Shown piece by piece: positions 9,452 through 17,511 of a stretch of 64,000 bases of DNA (its first letter is position 1; each line of letters starts with the position of its first letter). The position numbers and the translations under genes were made by a program. This stretch comes from Hormoscilla sp. GM7CHS1pb (GTDB taxonomy: Bacteria; Cyanobacteriota; Cyanobacteriia; Cyanobacteriales; Desertifilaceae), in the NCBI GenBank assembly GCA_014323675.1, contig JACONN010000006.1, positions 1,054,001 through 1,118,000 of the forward strand, written 5' to 3'. Below the pieces are notes generated by a model. It worked only from the letters and a program-made list of their open reading frames with translations, was not told where the DNA came from and did not search any database.

Positions 9452-9524
9452 TGGCTCAGGGCAGATTTGAACTGCCGACCTTGGGCTTATGAGTCCCCTG
9501 CTCTAACCACTGAGCTACTGAGCC
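9452..9524 (-). tRNA. tRNA-Met (anticodon CAU)
   Basis: On the minus strand this 73-nt segment folds as a tRNA. The acceptor arm is GGCTCAG/CTGAGCC (9518-9524 with 9453-9459), the D arm GCTC/GAGC and the T arm GGCAG-TTCAAAT-CTGCC. The anticodon loop CTCATAA has CAU at 9489-9491. The anticodon stem pairs imperfectly at its two end pairs. Elongator Met is the simplest call. A lysidine-modified Ile2 tRNA also has CAU and cannot be excluded by eye. CCA is not encoded. Confidence 0.88.
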
Positions 9525-9621
9525 TTACTTTCTTACTCTAACATACAGCAGTGAAACCGTGCAAATTTTTTTTTGGCAATCAGGGGAACTTTTAGTTCCC
9601 CTGATGTCGAGTCAGCAGCGA

Positions 9622-10509
9622 CTACTTTCGGGGTGGGAGATAAGATATAGGGTTATCCGCTCCCTTACCAGATGGATGGACCTCAAAATGCAGATGCGGG
9701 CCAGTGCTGTATCCCGTGCTGCCCATTTCGGCAATTTGCTGACCTTGCTTAACTTGCTGGCCCTTGTTTACCAGAATACGGTTATTATGGGCATAGCGAG
9801 TTAAACTGCCATCGGGATGGCGAATCTCAACTAGATTCCCATAGCCACCAAGATTCCAGCCAGCAAAGTCTACCACTCCAGGACCTGCTGAAAAAATCGG
9901 CGTCCCGATCGGTCCTGCAATATCAATCCCCTTATGCAGCCGTCCCCACCGCCTGCCATAGTGTGAAGTCAAAATTCCTTTAGCCGGCCAAATATAGCCA
10001 TTAAAGGGGGCTGTTTCTTCCGACGAGTCTCCACCCGGTGATGGAGAAACCGATTGGTCATTCCTTATGGGGGCCGCTGCCCCCGCTTCTGGTTCATTCT
10101 CCCTCAAGTTATCCCCAGAAGTTGCCTGCTTCTGGGGAATCTCAACTAGATTCACGTAGCCACCAAAATTCCAGCCAGCAAAGTCTACGCCACCAAAATT
10201 CCAGCCAGCAAAGTCTACCACCTCAGGAGATCCTGACAAAATCGGCGTCCCCCACCGCCAGACATAGCGTGAAGTCAAAGTTCCTTTAGCTGGCCAAATA
10301 TAGGCGGCTAGCCGTGGCAATATGGGGGCCACCGCTCCTGGTTTATTTGTGTTCTCCCCTGTCATCTCCATCCCTGCCGATGGTGCTGCTTGCGACTGTT
10401 CGAGCTGTCTAGCGGGCCAAAGGGCCTCATTGTTATCTCTCGAGTTATCCCCAGAAGTTGCCTGCTTCTGTTGCATTCTCAAGCGTATTTCCGGGTGCTC
10501 CAAGAGCAA
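9622..10509 (-). CDS. M23-family peptidoglycan endopeptidase domain (C-terminal part of a split LysM/M23 gene)
   Basis: The last 130 residues are an M23 (LytM) zinc peptidase domain: GYIWPAKGILTSHYGRRWG, HKGIDIAGPIGTPI (HxxxD zinc ligands) and GPHLHFEV (catalytic HxH). It would cut peptide cross-links of peptidoglycan outside the inner membrane. Upstream lies a degenerate partial duplicate of the same domain (YIWPAKGTLTSRYVWRWG, then VDFAGWNFGG twice in tandem) lacking the HKGID ligands. The preceding sequence reads PETVEPNPFIRRLLLEHPE in this frame. This continues the upstream LysM ORF, so the start at 10509 is only the first ATG after a frameshift. Confidence 0.85.
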   Translation of the reverse strand: MLLEHPEIRLRMQQKQATSGDNSRDNNEALWPARQLEQSQAAPSAGMEMTGENTNKPGAVAPILPRLAAYIWPAKGTLTSRYVWRWGTPILSGSPEVVDFAGWNFGGVDFAGWNFGGYVNLVEIPQKQATSGDNLRENEPEAGAAAPIRNDQSVSPSPGGDSSEETAPFNGYIWPAKGILTSHYGRRWGRLHKGIDIAGPIGTPIFSAGPGVVDFAGWNLGGYGNLVEIRHPDGSLTRYAHNNRILVNKGQQVKQGQQIAEMGSTGYSTGPHLHFEVHPSGKGADNPISYLPPRK

Positions 10510-10532
10510 CCTACGTATAAACGGGTTAGGTT

Positions 10533-11744
10533 CTACTGTCTCTGGGGCATGGGTGCGGTCAAAAGTCGTTGGGGCGGATCCCCCCTTAAAAAGGGGGGTT
10601 TGGGGGATCCCACGACTGGGAAGGCCCTAGAACTATCAACTGGTTTTGACCACACCCCTGGGGCATTATTGAAAGTTGAACTTTCAGCGCTAGCAAACCC
10701 GAGACTGGTTGTTGGCCTTTTAGGGGGAATGGTCAGAAGTTGATTAACTTTGATCAGGTCCTCATCTGCCAGTTGATTAGCCTGCATCAATTCAGGTATA
10801 GAAACATCATACTGACGAGAGATTTCTTCTAGCGTATCTCCAGCCCGAACCCGATGTCGGTTCCGGGTCAAGCTGGGGTGGACCTCACGTATCTGTTCTG
10901 AACCCAGACCTATCGGAACTACCCTTGGGGTCTCAAGATCGGGCAGGTCCCTGGACCGCTCTAGGGCGTGATGTTGTTCCCTTAATCCCTGGATTTCAGC
11001 CCTCAAGCCATCCACATATACGGGGTGAACTGAGGTCATTTCTGGAATTAACCCAGGTACATTGGACCCTACTGGCTGGGCAACCATAAATGGCACCGAT
11101 ATGGTGCCATCGGATAGTACAACAGTCGAGGTCAACAACTGGGGCCATTGGCTAGTTGTTGACTGGAATTGACCGCTGGTGATGGTTTGATTGACATTGA
11201 ACCTTTCGTACCCGCTCAGCCGATCAGCTAAACTCGATTCACCAGCCTCTGCTATTGGCGTCACCTCAACAGATCTTTCCTGGAACTGCGGTTGTGCCCC
11301 ACCTAGAGACCAGTATTTTTCCGGTGACCACTCAAACTCATGCCCACCCGCAGCTAGTGAGAACCTCCTTGTCACGGCCCCGATCGCCTCACTAGCTGGA
11401 GTATATGGCCAAGTTTGCGTTTCTGTTGCAGCAGAACCCAAATCTGTCCCGATTTTTCCGGCACGGTGCGCTGGAGCCTTTACCACCGGTTCTGCTGCCA
11501 TTGCTCTGTCACTCTTTTGGTGCAGAAACAGGCTAGATATGGCGACTAACCCTATTGCAGCCGCCGCATGGAAGCCAACCCGACGATTTGTTTCTGGTTG
11601 GGTCTGTTTTGATGTACCCTCGCCCGATGTGCGATGCGCAGTGCGTTCCCAGGCAGAGCCTAGGAACGAGGCTCGCGCCTCGCACATCGGAGCATTAGGG
11701 CCATCAACCGACTGACAAACCTTCTGGGGTAATGTTCCTTTCAA
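10533..11744 (-). CDS. LysM-domain cell-wall protein, N-terminal part of a split LysM/M23 gene
   Basis: A transmembrane helix (AAAAIGLVAISSLFLH, about residues 59-75) anchors the protein. A low-complexity linker is followed by one LysM domain near residues 300-345 (HRVRAGDTLEEISRQYDVS...LLTIPP), which binds peptidoglycan. The expected next part is the M23 domain of the neighbouring ORF. Between them a dispersed repeat (about 10555-10665, containing GGTTTTGACCACACCCC and GGGGGATCC palindromes) adds some 40 foreign residues and the frame then stops. Residues about 20-42 also look repeat-derived (CGTTCCCAGGCAGAGCC at 11644-11660), and RAGKIG is encoded by a copy of the short element at 11449-11467. 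Confidence 0.8.
   Translation of the reverse strand: MKGTLPQKVCQSVDGPNAPMCEARASFLGSAWERTAHRTSGEGTSKQTQPETNRRVGFHAAAAIGLVAISSLFLHQKSDRAMAAEPVVKAPAHRAGKIGTDLGSAATETQTWPYTPASEAIGAVTRRFSLAAGGHEFEWSPEKYWSLGGAQPQFQERSVEVTPIAEAGESSLADRLSGYERFNVNQTITSGQFQSTTSQWPQLLTSTVVLSDGTISVPFMVAQPVGSNVPGLIPEMTSVHPVYVDGLRAEIQGLREQHHALERSRDLPDLETPRVVPIGLGSEQIREVHPSLTRNRHRVRAGDTLEEISRQYDVSIPELMQANQLADEDLIKVNQLLTIPPKRPTTSLGFASAESSTFNNAPGVWSKPVDSSRAFPVVGSPKPPFLRGDPPQRLLTAPMPQRQ
10555..10665. repeat. Dispersed repeat inserted in the LysM/M23 gene
   Basis: Contains the palindromic GGATCCCCCCTT...GGGGGGTTTGGGGGATCC and the sequence TGGTTTTGACCACACCCC. The same two modules, in related order, occur at 34140-34235. It is absent from the expected LysM-M23 reading and coincides with the frame loss. 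Confidence 0.65.
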
Positions 11745-12109
11745 AGAATGACCTCCTAATGGCGAACACTTAACTGTCCTTTCCGAACCTAAGTCCCATG
11801 AGATTGCCCTAACTCACCTATAAGTGCGATGGCGAGCACATACATGTCTTTAGGTAACGGTTAAAATATCATTTTTGTGTGAGTGAAGCAAGGAAGATCG
11901 CCCGATCGAGTTTTGACTAGCGCCATCACAGCCACTCAACTACCATCTTCAGGATTTTTATCCTCTGACAGTAAAAAATGATGGTCATATTTTATAGTCG
12001 GGATCCCCCAAGCAGAATGTTACCAGAGATACTTTTGGCCCAATGTTCTGCCATCGTCGGACCCTGACTCTCAAAAGAGATTCTCATCCATCCTCAAGAG
12101 AATTAAAAT
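11745..12109. other. Intergenic region, no gene seen
   Basis: 365 bp between the divergently read LysM gene start and the 3' end of trmL. I see no ORF with a ribosome site and no clear terminator hairpin. It presumably contains the promoter of the LysM gene. Confidence 0.5.
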
Positions 12110-12577
12110 CTATCTTTCGAGATAACCTAATTGACGTCTGGCTTCAAACAAACCCACGGCGGCGCTGACGGAAAGATTGAGGCTGCGAACCCCTGGCTGG
12201 TTCATGGGAATATAGACAGTAGCCGCACAGGCGGCTAATACAGATGGTGCTAGACCAGCGGTTTCGCTGCCAAACAACAGCCAGTCACCAGGCTGGAATG
12301 GGAATTTGACATAGTTATAGCTGCCTTTAGTGCTAAAACCAATCCATCGGCCCCCTAGCTGCTGCCCGAAGGCGGTAAAGGCTTCGAGAGAACTGTGTTG
12401 GTGCAAGTTGACGTAGGGCCAGTAATCTAGACCGGCTCGCTTCAAATGGCGATCGCTAATCTCGAAACCCAAAGGGCCCACTAAGTGCAGTTCCGTGCCA
12501 GTTGCAGCACAGGTGCGGGCTATGTTGCCAGTATTGGGTGGAATTTGCGGTTTAATCAAGACAACCCTCAGCATCAA
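12110..12577 (-). CDS. trmL: tRNA (cytidine(34)-2'-O)-methyltransferase TrmL
   Basis: A 155-residue SPOUT-class methyltransferase. Conserved motifs are PNTGNIARTCAATG near the N-terminus, LLFGSETAGL in the middle and IPMNQPGVRSLNLSVSAAV, which forms the knotted SAM-binding site. TrmL methylates the 2'-OH of the wobble C or cmnm5U in tRNA-Leu isoacceptors, using SAM. Length and motif order match the family end to end. The second Met (MLRVVLIKP) is an equally good start. It is a stand-alone gene with repeats on both sides. Confidence 0.93.
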   Translation of the reverse strand: MMLRVVLIKPQIPPNTGNIARTCAATGTELHLVGPLGFEISDRHLKRAGLDYWPYVNLHQHSSLEAFTAFGQQLGGRWIGFSTKGSYNYVKFPFQPGDWLLFGSETAGLAPSVLAACAATVYIPMNQPGVRSLNLSVSAAVGLFEARRQLGYLER

Positions 12578-13141
12578 ACGCTTATTTAAATTTGTTCAGG
12601 CAACCTCCGATCTGGACAGTGCGAATTTCTAATGTAACTTCTTGTCATCAGCGGGTTTCAGCCCGATGGCGCTGCGCGCAGAGACGACCTCGGAGAGGCA
12701 ATCTGCGGGTTACTACTGGCTGTAAGCCTCTCCCTACAAGGGTTTCACCTGGTAGAGTATGGATTGTTTTAGGAGAACTTCGCACTCTCCAGCTCTGATT
12801 GTATCCGGAGAAAACGGCTACATATTTATTTTTTTTAATATCTGGTAGCCAGAGAAAATTGATTAGATATTCCGATTTTTCGGTCGAAACCGGGAGCACC
12901 CACCCGGTTGTGTCGCATCCTGCGCACAACATGGGTGGGTGCTCCGGAAACGAAAGTCTGCGGACCGATCGTGGTTAGTGGTCGCTGGTCATCAGCATTT
13001 GTATTATGAGGATTTTTTGTATTATCCGGTAAAAAAGGGAGATGGGTGAAAATTTTCCTCTCTCCCTTATCCCCATGGCTGCGCCACGCTGCGCGAACGG
13101 AACCAGGTGGGTGAGTAAGTAATGCTGATTTTTAAGTTATG
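12578..13141. other. Intergenic repeat region upstream of trmL
   Basis: About 560 bp without a supported gene. It contains a 102-bp hairpin element at 12870-12971 and the motif ATGGCTGCGCCACGCTGCGC near 13075-13094, which recurs inverted in the broken Phd gene near 26640-26660. Confidence 0.6.
12870..12971. repeat. 102-bp MITE-like hairpin element, copy 1
   Basis: Reads TTCCGATTTTTCGGTCGAAA at one end and CGGACCGATCG at the other. The centre folds as GGAGCACCCACCCGGTTGTG paired with CACAACATGGGTGGGTGCTC. An inverted, almost identical copy (about two differences) lies at 15693-15793. Confidence 0.85.
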
Positions 13142-14293
13142 TTAAGCAACCAGGGCATGGCACAAATTATCAGAGAGTTCTTGTTCTCGCAACTGAGTGG
13201 CAACAATCGCTTGCTTGATGATACTGCGGGTTGTCAACCCCCTAGGTCGCAGTTTTAACCATCGCTGGGCTTCGTTGCCTTCCCGGAGAATCTTTTGCAG
13301 GGGCGAGAGGAAACAGCTAAACCCGCGTTGCTTGGCATGGGGCCAAACTTCTCGATCGAGTTCCCAGATCCATTCCCGCGCGGTAACGGTGCGACCATCT
13401 TGCCAATGTAACAGTTGAGCGTCCAGACTGTGGCGTGCTGCTGCTGCTTCATTAGCATCGGTGAGGTCGATCAAGTCGGAGGCACGGGTCGCTGCTGGTA
13501 AGGTACTGGCCTCTAGGGGGTCTAAACCTGGGTCATTAATCAGTTGCCACAGGCGGGCTTCTAAGAGGGCGGTGATGGCTAGTAAGGCGATCGGGTCTGT
13601 GACCAAGTCGCAAATTCTCAACTCCAGACGGTTGAGGTCGTAAGGGCGACGGGCACCATTCGGTCGCACTGAGGTCCACAGGTGACGGACATTTTGCATT
13701 GTACCTGCTTTCAGTTGCGCTTCCATCCACTGGATCTGGTGGGCATGGCTGGTAAACAGGGGCACATGTTCTGGTGTTTTGGGGAAAACTTGCCAGCGAG
13801 TCGAGTGAGAACCGGTCGCCAGACCGTCAATAAACGGCGATGAGGCACTCAGGGCCAGATATAGGGGCGCTTCTACCCGTACCAGGCGACAGGCCCGCAT
13901 GAGTAATTCTCGGTCGCTGATGCCTATGTTGATATGAATGCTGGCGGTGACTACTTTCGTGCCGTAGGTTTGTTCGATGTAGCTGTGGTAGGGGTTGTTC
14001 GGGTCGGAACGACTGAAGCGATCGCTGCCCCCCAAGCACAAGGTACTCCCAGGAATTAGGGTGTAATCACCCAGACTCTTGATATAGTTTCGCAGCCGCC
14101 TCCGGGGTTGCAGCAACTCACACAACAATGCATCATAGCGGCACAAGGGGGCTGTCGTGTATTCTACATTACGGCTGTCTGGTTCCCGTACAAACCCATC
14201 TAGTGCGGCCACAATCTTGTCAGAGAGTCCGACTATATCACCCTCTGGCGTACCCGTGTACATTTCTACCTCGAAGCCTTTTGATAGCAGCAT
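13142..14293 (-). CDS. gshA: Glutamate-cysteine ligase, cyanobacterial type
   Basis: Catalyses ATP-dependent joining of glutamate and cysteine, the first step of glutathione synthesis. The body matches the cyanobacterial GshA family throughout: MLLSKGFEVEMYTGTPEG, VREPDSRNVEYTTAPLC, YTLIPGSTLCLGGSDRF, TYGTKVVTASIHINIGI, LALSASSPFIDG and VRPNGARRPYDLNRLELRI. I place the start at 14293 because the family begins with MLLSKGFEVEMYTGTP. The frame stays open upstream to an ATG at 14461, but that stretch is dispersed-repeat sequence (14370-14459) and would add 56 unrelated residues. Confidence 0.92.
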   Translation of the reverse strand: MLLSKGFEVEMYTGTPEGDIVGLSDKIVAALDGFVREPDSRNVEYTTAPLCRYDALLCELLQPRRRLRNYIKSLGDYTLIPGSTLCLGGSDRFSRSDPNNPYHSYIEQTYGTKVVTASIHINIGISDRELLMRACRLVRVEAPLYLALSASSPFIDGLATGSHSTRWQVFPKTPEHVPLFTSHAHQIQWMEAQLKAGTMQNVRHLWTSVRPNGARRPYDLNRLELRICDLVTDPIALLAITALLEARLWQLINDPGLDPLEASTLPAATRASDLIDLTDANEAAAARHSLDAQLLHWQDGRTVTAREWIWELDREVWPHAKQRGFSCFLSPLQKILREGNEAQRWLKLRPRGLTTRSIIKQAIVATQLREQELSDNLCHALVA

Positions 14294-14369
14294 GGCAATT
14301 ATTTTCAACCCTCTTGAGTTCTCTTCTGCTCTTTCTATTATCTGCGATCCTGACCCGGCTGGTAAGATT

Positions 14370-14610
14370 CCCTGGTTCCTAGGCTCTGCCTGGGAACCGT
14401 CTGTAGAGGCTCTGCCTCCTGTTGGTTGGTGCCACGGGAGGCAGAGCCTCAAAAGCATCATTCCCAGGTAGAACCTGGGAACGAGATATAAGGGTTAGAA
14501 TGGCGATCGGGATCTAGTTTCCCTGGTTCCCAGGCAGAGCCTAGGAACCGTCTGTAGAGGCTCTGCCTCCTGTTGGTTGGTGCCACGGGAGGCAGAGCCT
14601 CAAAAGCATC
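14370..14610. repeat. Two 90-bp direct repeats upstream of gshA
   Basis: 14370-14459 and 14521-14610 are near-identical. Both contain CCCTGGTTCC, the palindromic GAGGCTCTGCCTCC...GGAGGCAGAGCCTC pair and end in CAAAAGCATC. They belong to the dispersed family with the core TTCCCAGGCAGAGCCTRGGAA. No gene is seen from here to 14917. Confidence 0.8.
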
Positions 14611-14917
14611 CGGTTTTAATAATTTGTCAAGCTATTGTACTCTTGTTGTATCTGGACAAAGGTGCATTGGCAGCAGCAAGCTCATCAAGTATGAATAGAC
14701 TGATGATATTGCTGTGCAACCGTTGACAGGCATGAGACGATATTATAAAGGTACAGGGGATACTCCCATCAAAAGCAATTAGTTTTGAGAATAAAAAATG
14801 TCAAATTTAACTGTTTATCTGCCAAGGTATTTATTATTGTGCAGCGCGACAAGATGAAGATGCTTTATAATTAGAAGCAGCATTAAAAGAAACCAATTGT
14901 AGAGTTATTTGGCGATT

Positions 14918-15292
14918 ATGGCAGATTTAAGCGGTAGTTGGCTGGGAACATACTGGCAAAGAGAAATGCCTACCAGATTTGAAGCCACTCTCCTTCAAAG
15001 TGGAAACGCCTTGAGTGGCAATATCTTGGATGACGGTCCCTTAGGGGAAGCTTTGTTAAGCGGTGAGGCGATCGGGCGCCGCGTCAGCTTTACTAAGCGC
15101 TACCTGAGTGCTGGTAGTGAGCCAATCAGTTATACTGGTGTTGTCAATGAAGATGAAAATTATATGCAGGGACAGTGGCAAGTTGGAGATGATTCTGGAC
15201 CCTGGGAAGCCCATCGCAGCAGCTCTAACCTGACTGTGGAATTTGAACAAAGCAAAAGCAAGCGAGAACTTGTCGGGGTTGGTAAGGTTTGA
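14918..15292 (+). CDS. Conserved hypothetical protein (beta-rich, about 124 aa)
   Basis: The likely start is the ATG at 14918 (MADLSGSWLGTYWQ); a TTG at 14909 is in frame upstream. The sequence alternates short hydrophobic strands with turns (GSWLGTYWQ, ATLLQSGNALSGNI, MQGQWQVGDDSGPWEAHR). This suggests a small beta-barrel of the kind with GxW and GxxxxG repeats. The C-terminal 20 residues are charged. I recognise no enzyme motif. It stands alone and is followed at once by a strong hairpin. Confidence 0.65.
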   Translation: MADLSGSWLGTYWQREMPTRFEATLLQSGNALSGNILDDGPLGEALLSGEAIGRRVSFTKRYLSAGSEPISYTGVVNEDENYMQGQWQVGDDSGPWEAHRSSSNLTVEFEQSKSKRELVGVGKV

Positions 15293-15300
15293 ACGGGATA

Positions 15301-15334
15301 AGAAACCCGGTTTTTCGGAAAAAACCGGGTTTCT
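15301..15334. terminator. Strong hairpin after the hypothetical gene (terminator-like or dispersed repeat)
   Basis: AGAAACCCGGTTTTT pairs with AAAAAACCGGGTTTCT around a CGG loop. It lies about 9 bp after the stop at 15292. The A/T runs would serve as a bidirectional intrinsic terminator. The AGAAACCCGG motif also resembles a common cyanobacterial repeat, and a weaker relative occurs near 42577-42612. Confidence 0.6.
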
Positions 15335-15565
15335 GGGCTACAATCTGATGGCAATGCCACTTGACAAGGTGATGGCAACAGGTGTAAGATGTGAGTTGTA
15401 ATGGGTACACAATTGTTTTGCTTCTTGAGCAATGGAAAATTGAGCAGCAAATAATTGAGAATTGCTCCATTTTCCATTGGCAAATCTAAATTAAATTCGT
15501 TGCTCCCGTTGTCACCGACTAAAACAGATTATAATATGATCGCAGAGAGGGGTGCAAGATGTGAG

Positions 15566-16387
15566 TTATTTTTGGGGAACGGCAAAAAATAAATTCTTCA
15601 AAAATTGGAGAAGACCTGCTTGTTTTTCTGACCCTGTTCCCGGCTCCCTGGATTCTCCGGGATTGGTGATTTCTTTATTTGGAAGTACCTGGCGATCGGT
15701 CCGCGGACTTTCGTTTCCGGAGCACCCACCTATGTTGTGCGCAGGATGCGACACAACCGGGTGGGTGCTCCCGGTTTCGACCGAAAAATCGGAACACCCC
15801 AGGCTGGCTCGCGTCGATACTCCGGTGACGGGATTGACTCCCGAGGCCCGATCGCACATTAATTTGACCTGATAGCGGTCAATTATGGCATCAGAAAAAT
15901 CAGCTCCGGTGATATTTGCCTTCACAAAAATGCTGCTACTGAGCATGGCCTCGGTAAAAATGGCGTTGGTTAAATTGGCATCATAAAATGAAACCCGATC
16001 GGCAAAGGTATCTGTCAGGTTGGCTCCGGTTAAGTCAGCTTGGATAAAAGAGCCTTTGGTAAGAATCGTTTTCTGGAGATTGGCGCCGCGAAAGTTCGCT
16101 TTGTACATATCAGCTCCAGCAAATGAGGTTCCTGACAAGTTCTTGTTGGAAAAATCTCGATACTGGAGGTCTGTGAGGGTGTAGTTGACAGTATTTTCCT
16201 GTGCTAGAGTCGGGCGGGCATCTACAATTATCCCAGTTACGACTAGCAAGAGGATACTCAAGATGGCGAACCGTGCCGGAAAAATCGGACTAGGTAGCCA
16301 AGTTTTCTGTAGTTGTTTTCTGACCATATCAATCCTTGTCTTCAACGGGAGCCTATTCATGATATCATAGTCGGGCGATCGTGACAA
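15566..16387 (-). CDS. Pentapeptide-repeat protein with signal peptide and a foreign C-terminus
   Basis: The N-terminus has a hydrophobic signal segment (FAILSILLLVVTGIIVDARPTLAQ), so the protein is probably exported to the periplasm or thylakoid lumen. About 20 A(D/N)LXX-type pentapeptides follow (NLSGTSFAGADMYKANF, ADLTGANLTDT, ANLTNAIFTEA), forming a right-handed beta-helix. The conserved tail DRYQVKLMCDRASGVNPV...STRASLGC should be close to the natural end. Instead the frame reads on for about 75 residues through the 101-bp hairpin element and unrelated sequence. The start could also be MNRLPLKTR at 16360. Confidence 0.85.
   Translation of the reverse strand: MSRSPDYDIMNRLPLKTRIDMVRKQLQKTWLPSPIFPARFAILSILLLVVTGIIVDARPTLAQENTVNYTLTDLQYRDFSNKNLSGTSFAGADMYKANFRGANLQKTILTKGSFIQADLTGANLTDTFADRVSFYDANLTNAIFTEAMLSSSIFVKANITGADFSDAIIDRYQVKLMCDRASGVNPVTGVSTRASLGCSDFSVETGSTHPVVSHPAHNIGGCSGNESPRTDRQVLPNKEITNPGESREPGTGSEKQAGLLQFLKNLFFAVPQK
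15693..15793. repeat. 101-bp MITE-like hairpin element, copy 2 (inside the pentapeptide gene)
   Basis: Inverted copy of 12870-12971. It lies within the 3' part of the pentapeptide-repeat frame and encodes the unnatural CSDFSVETGSTHPVV stretch. Confidence 0.85.
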
Positions 16388-16404
16388 GATAGAGGAAAAT
16401 AGCG

Positions 16405-17283
16405 ATGAGTGAACTAGCAGCTTTGATTTTTGATGTTGATGGCACTTTGGCGGACACGGAACGGGATGGCCATAGAATAGCGTTTAATCGCGCTTTTGCG
16501 GAGGCGGCTCTAGATTGGCATTGGTCGGTAGAACTGTATGGCAAATTGCTGGCAATCTCTGGTGGCAAAGAACGTATTCGCTTTTACTTGCAACAGCTTA
16601 ACCCTCAGCCCCACCCCCACCTGGCGTTCCCAGGCAGAGGCAGTTCCCGAGGGTGGGGCTACGAGAACATTACCCGCCTGCGCGGGCTTAACCCCCACCC
16701 TCACCCCCACCTGGCGTTCCCAGGCAGAGGCAGTTCCCGAGGGTGGGGCTATGAGAACGTTGCCCCTCTGCGCGGGCTGAGTGGGGGCGATAATTTGGGA
16801 AAAGGGGATTCTCCAGACGACCTGGATGAGTTTATTGCTGACTTACATGCAGCTAAAATTAAGCATTACCAACAATTGCTGGCTTCTGGAGCTATTCCTT
16901 TGCGCCCTGGGGTCCGGCGATTGTTAGATGAGGCCAGAACGCAAGCAGTTAGGTTGGCGATCGCGACTACCAGTGCTTTACCTAATGCCACGGCCTTATT
17001 AGAACGGACTCTGGATCCATCTTGGTTTGAGGTAATTGCCGCAGGTGATATAGTCCCTGCTAAAAAGCCAGCCCCCGATATCTATGAATATGTATTGGCA
17101 AAGATGGGTTTGACCCCAGGGGAATGTTTGGTGTTTGAGGACTCCCAACATGGTCTGCAAGCGGCCCATCAAGCTGGGTTAAACACAGTGGTTACTGTGA
17201 ATGATTATACTCGGGGTCAAGATTTTACCGATGCTATACTACCTTCTCTCATAGCGGAAAAGGATCTTATCTCGCCGAGATAA
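16405..17283 (+). CDS. HAD-IA hydrolase (CbbY-like) with in-frame repeat insertion and altered C-terminus
   Basis: HAD-superfamily phosphatase. Motif I is FDVDGTLADTE, motif II the IATTSA region, motif III KKPAPDIYEYVL and motif IV VFEDSQHGLQAA. CbbY-type proteins dephosphorylate xylulose-1,5-bisphosphate, an inhibitor of Rubisco; this role is by family only. Between residues about 65 and 125 two 90-bp repeat units (16597-16686, 16687-16776) encode a foreign, in-frame duplication (AFPGRGSSRGWGYEN twice) within the cap domain. The last residues (IAEKDLISPR) and the stop come from a short palindromic repeat array, so about 20-30 native C-terminal residues are probably lost. Confidence 0.88.
   Translation: MSELAALIFDVDGTLADTERDGHRIAFNRAFAEAALDWHWSVELYGKLLAISGGKERIRFYLQQLNPQPHPHLAFPGRGSSRGWGYENITRLRGLNPHPHPHLAFPGRGSSRGWGYENVAPLRGLSGGDNLGKGDSPDDLDEFIADLHAAKIKHYQQLLASGAIPLRPGVRRLLDEARTQAVRLAIATTSALPNATALLERTLDPSWFEVIAAGDIVPAKKPAPDIYEYVLAKMGLTPGECLVFEDSQHGLQAAHQAGLNTVVTVNDYTRGQDFTDAILPSLIAEKDLISPR
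16597..16776. repeat. Two 90-bp tandem repeat units inside the HAD gene
   Basis: Period exactly 90 bp, so 30 residues per unit and frame-neutral. Each contains CTGGCGTTCCCAGGCAGAGG and ends in GCGCGGGCT. The core belongs to the GTTCCCAGGC dispersed family also seen near 11645, 14380, 26818, 34095 and 38560. Confidence 0.85.
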
Positions 17284-17363
17284 GGATCTTATCTCGGCGA
17301 GATAAGGATCTTATCTCATAGCGGAAAAGGATCTTATCTCATAGCGGAAAAGGATCTTCTCTG
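17251..17363. repeat. Short palindromic tandem repeats at the end of the HAD gene
   Basis: ATAGCGGAAAAGGATCTTAT occurs three times (the last degenerate). It alternates with GCCGAGATAAGGATCTTATC, which is self-complementary around GGATCTTATC. The array supplies the stop codon of the HAD frame. The stretch to 17511 then holds more dispersed repeats (GTGTGGTCTTGCGCCGGTT and CATGACCACACCCG). Confidence 0.75.
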
Positions 17364-17511
17364 GTCTGGTGTGGTCTTGCGCCGGTTGGGGGAACGGGTG
17401 TGGCAAGGCACCAGTTGGCAACCGTTCGGTGTTCCCCTCTCCCCTTAAGCGTTTCCCACCATTCGCGGGTGTGGCCAACAACAACCAACTGACGCATGAC
17501 CACACCCGATG

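Noticed and set aside
14294..14461. N-terminal extension of glutamate-cysteine ligase
   Set aside because: Encoded by dispersed repeat DNA; the family start MLLSKGFEVEMYTGTP is at 14293.
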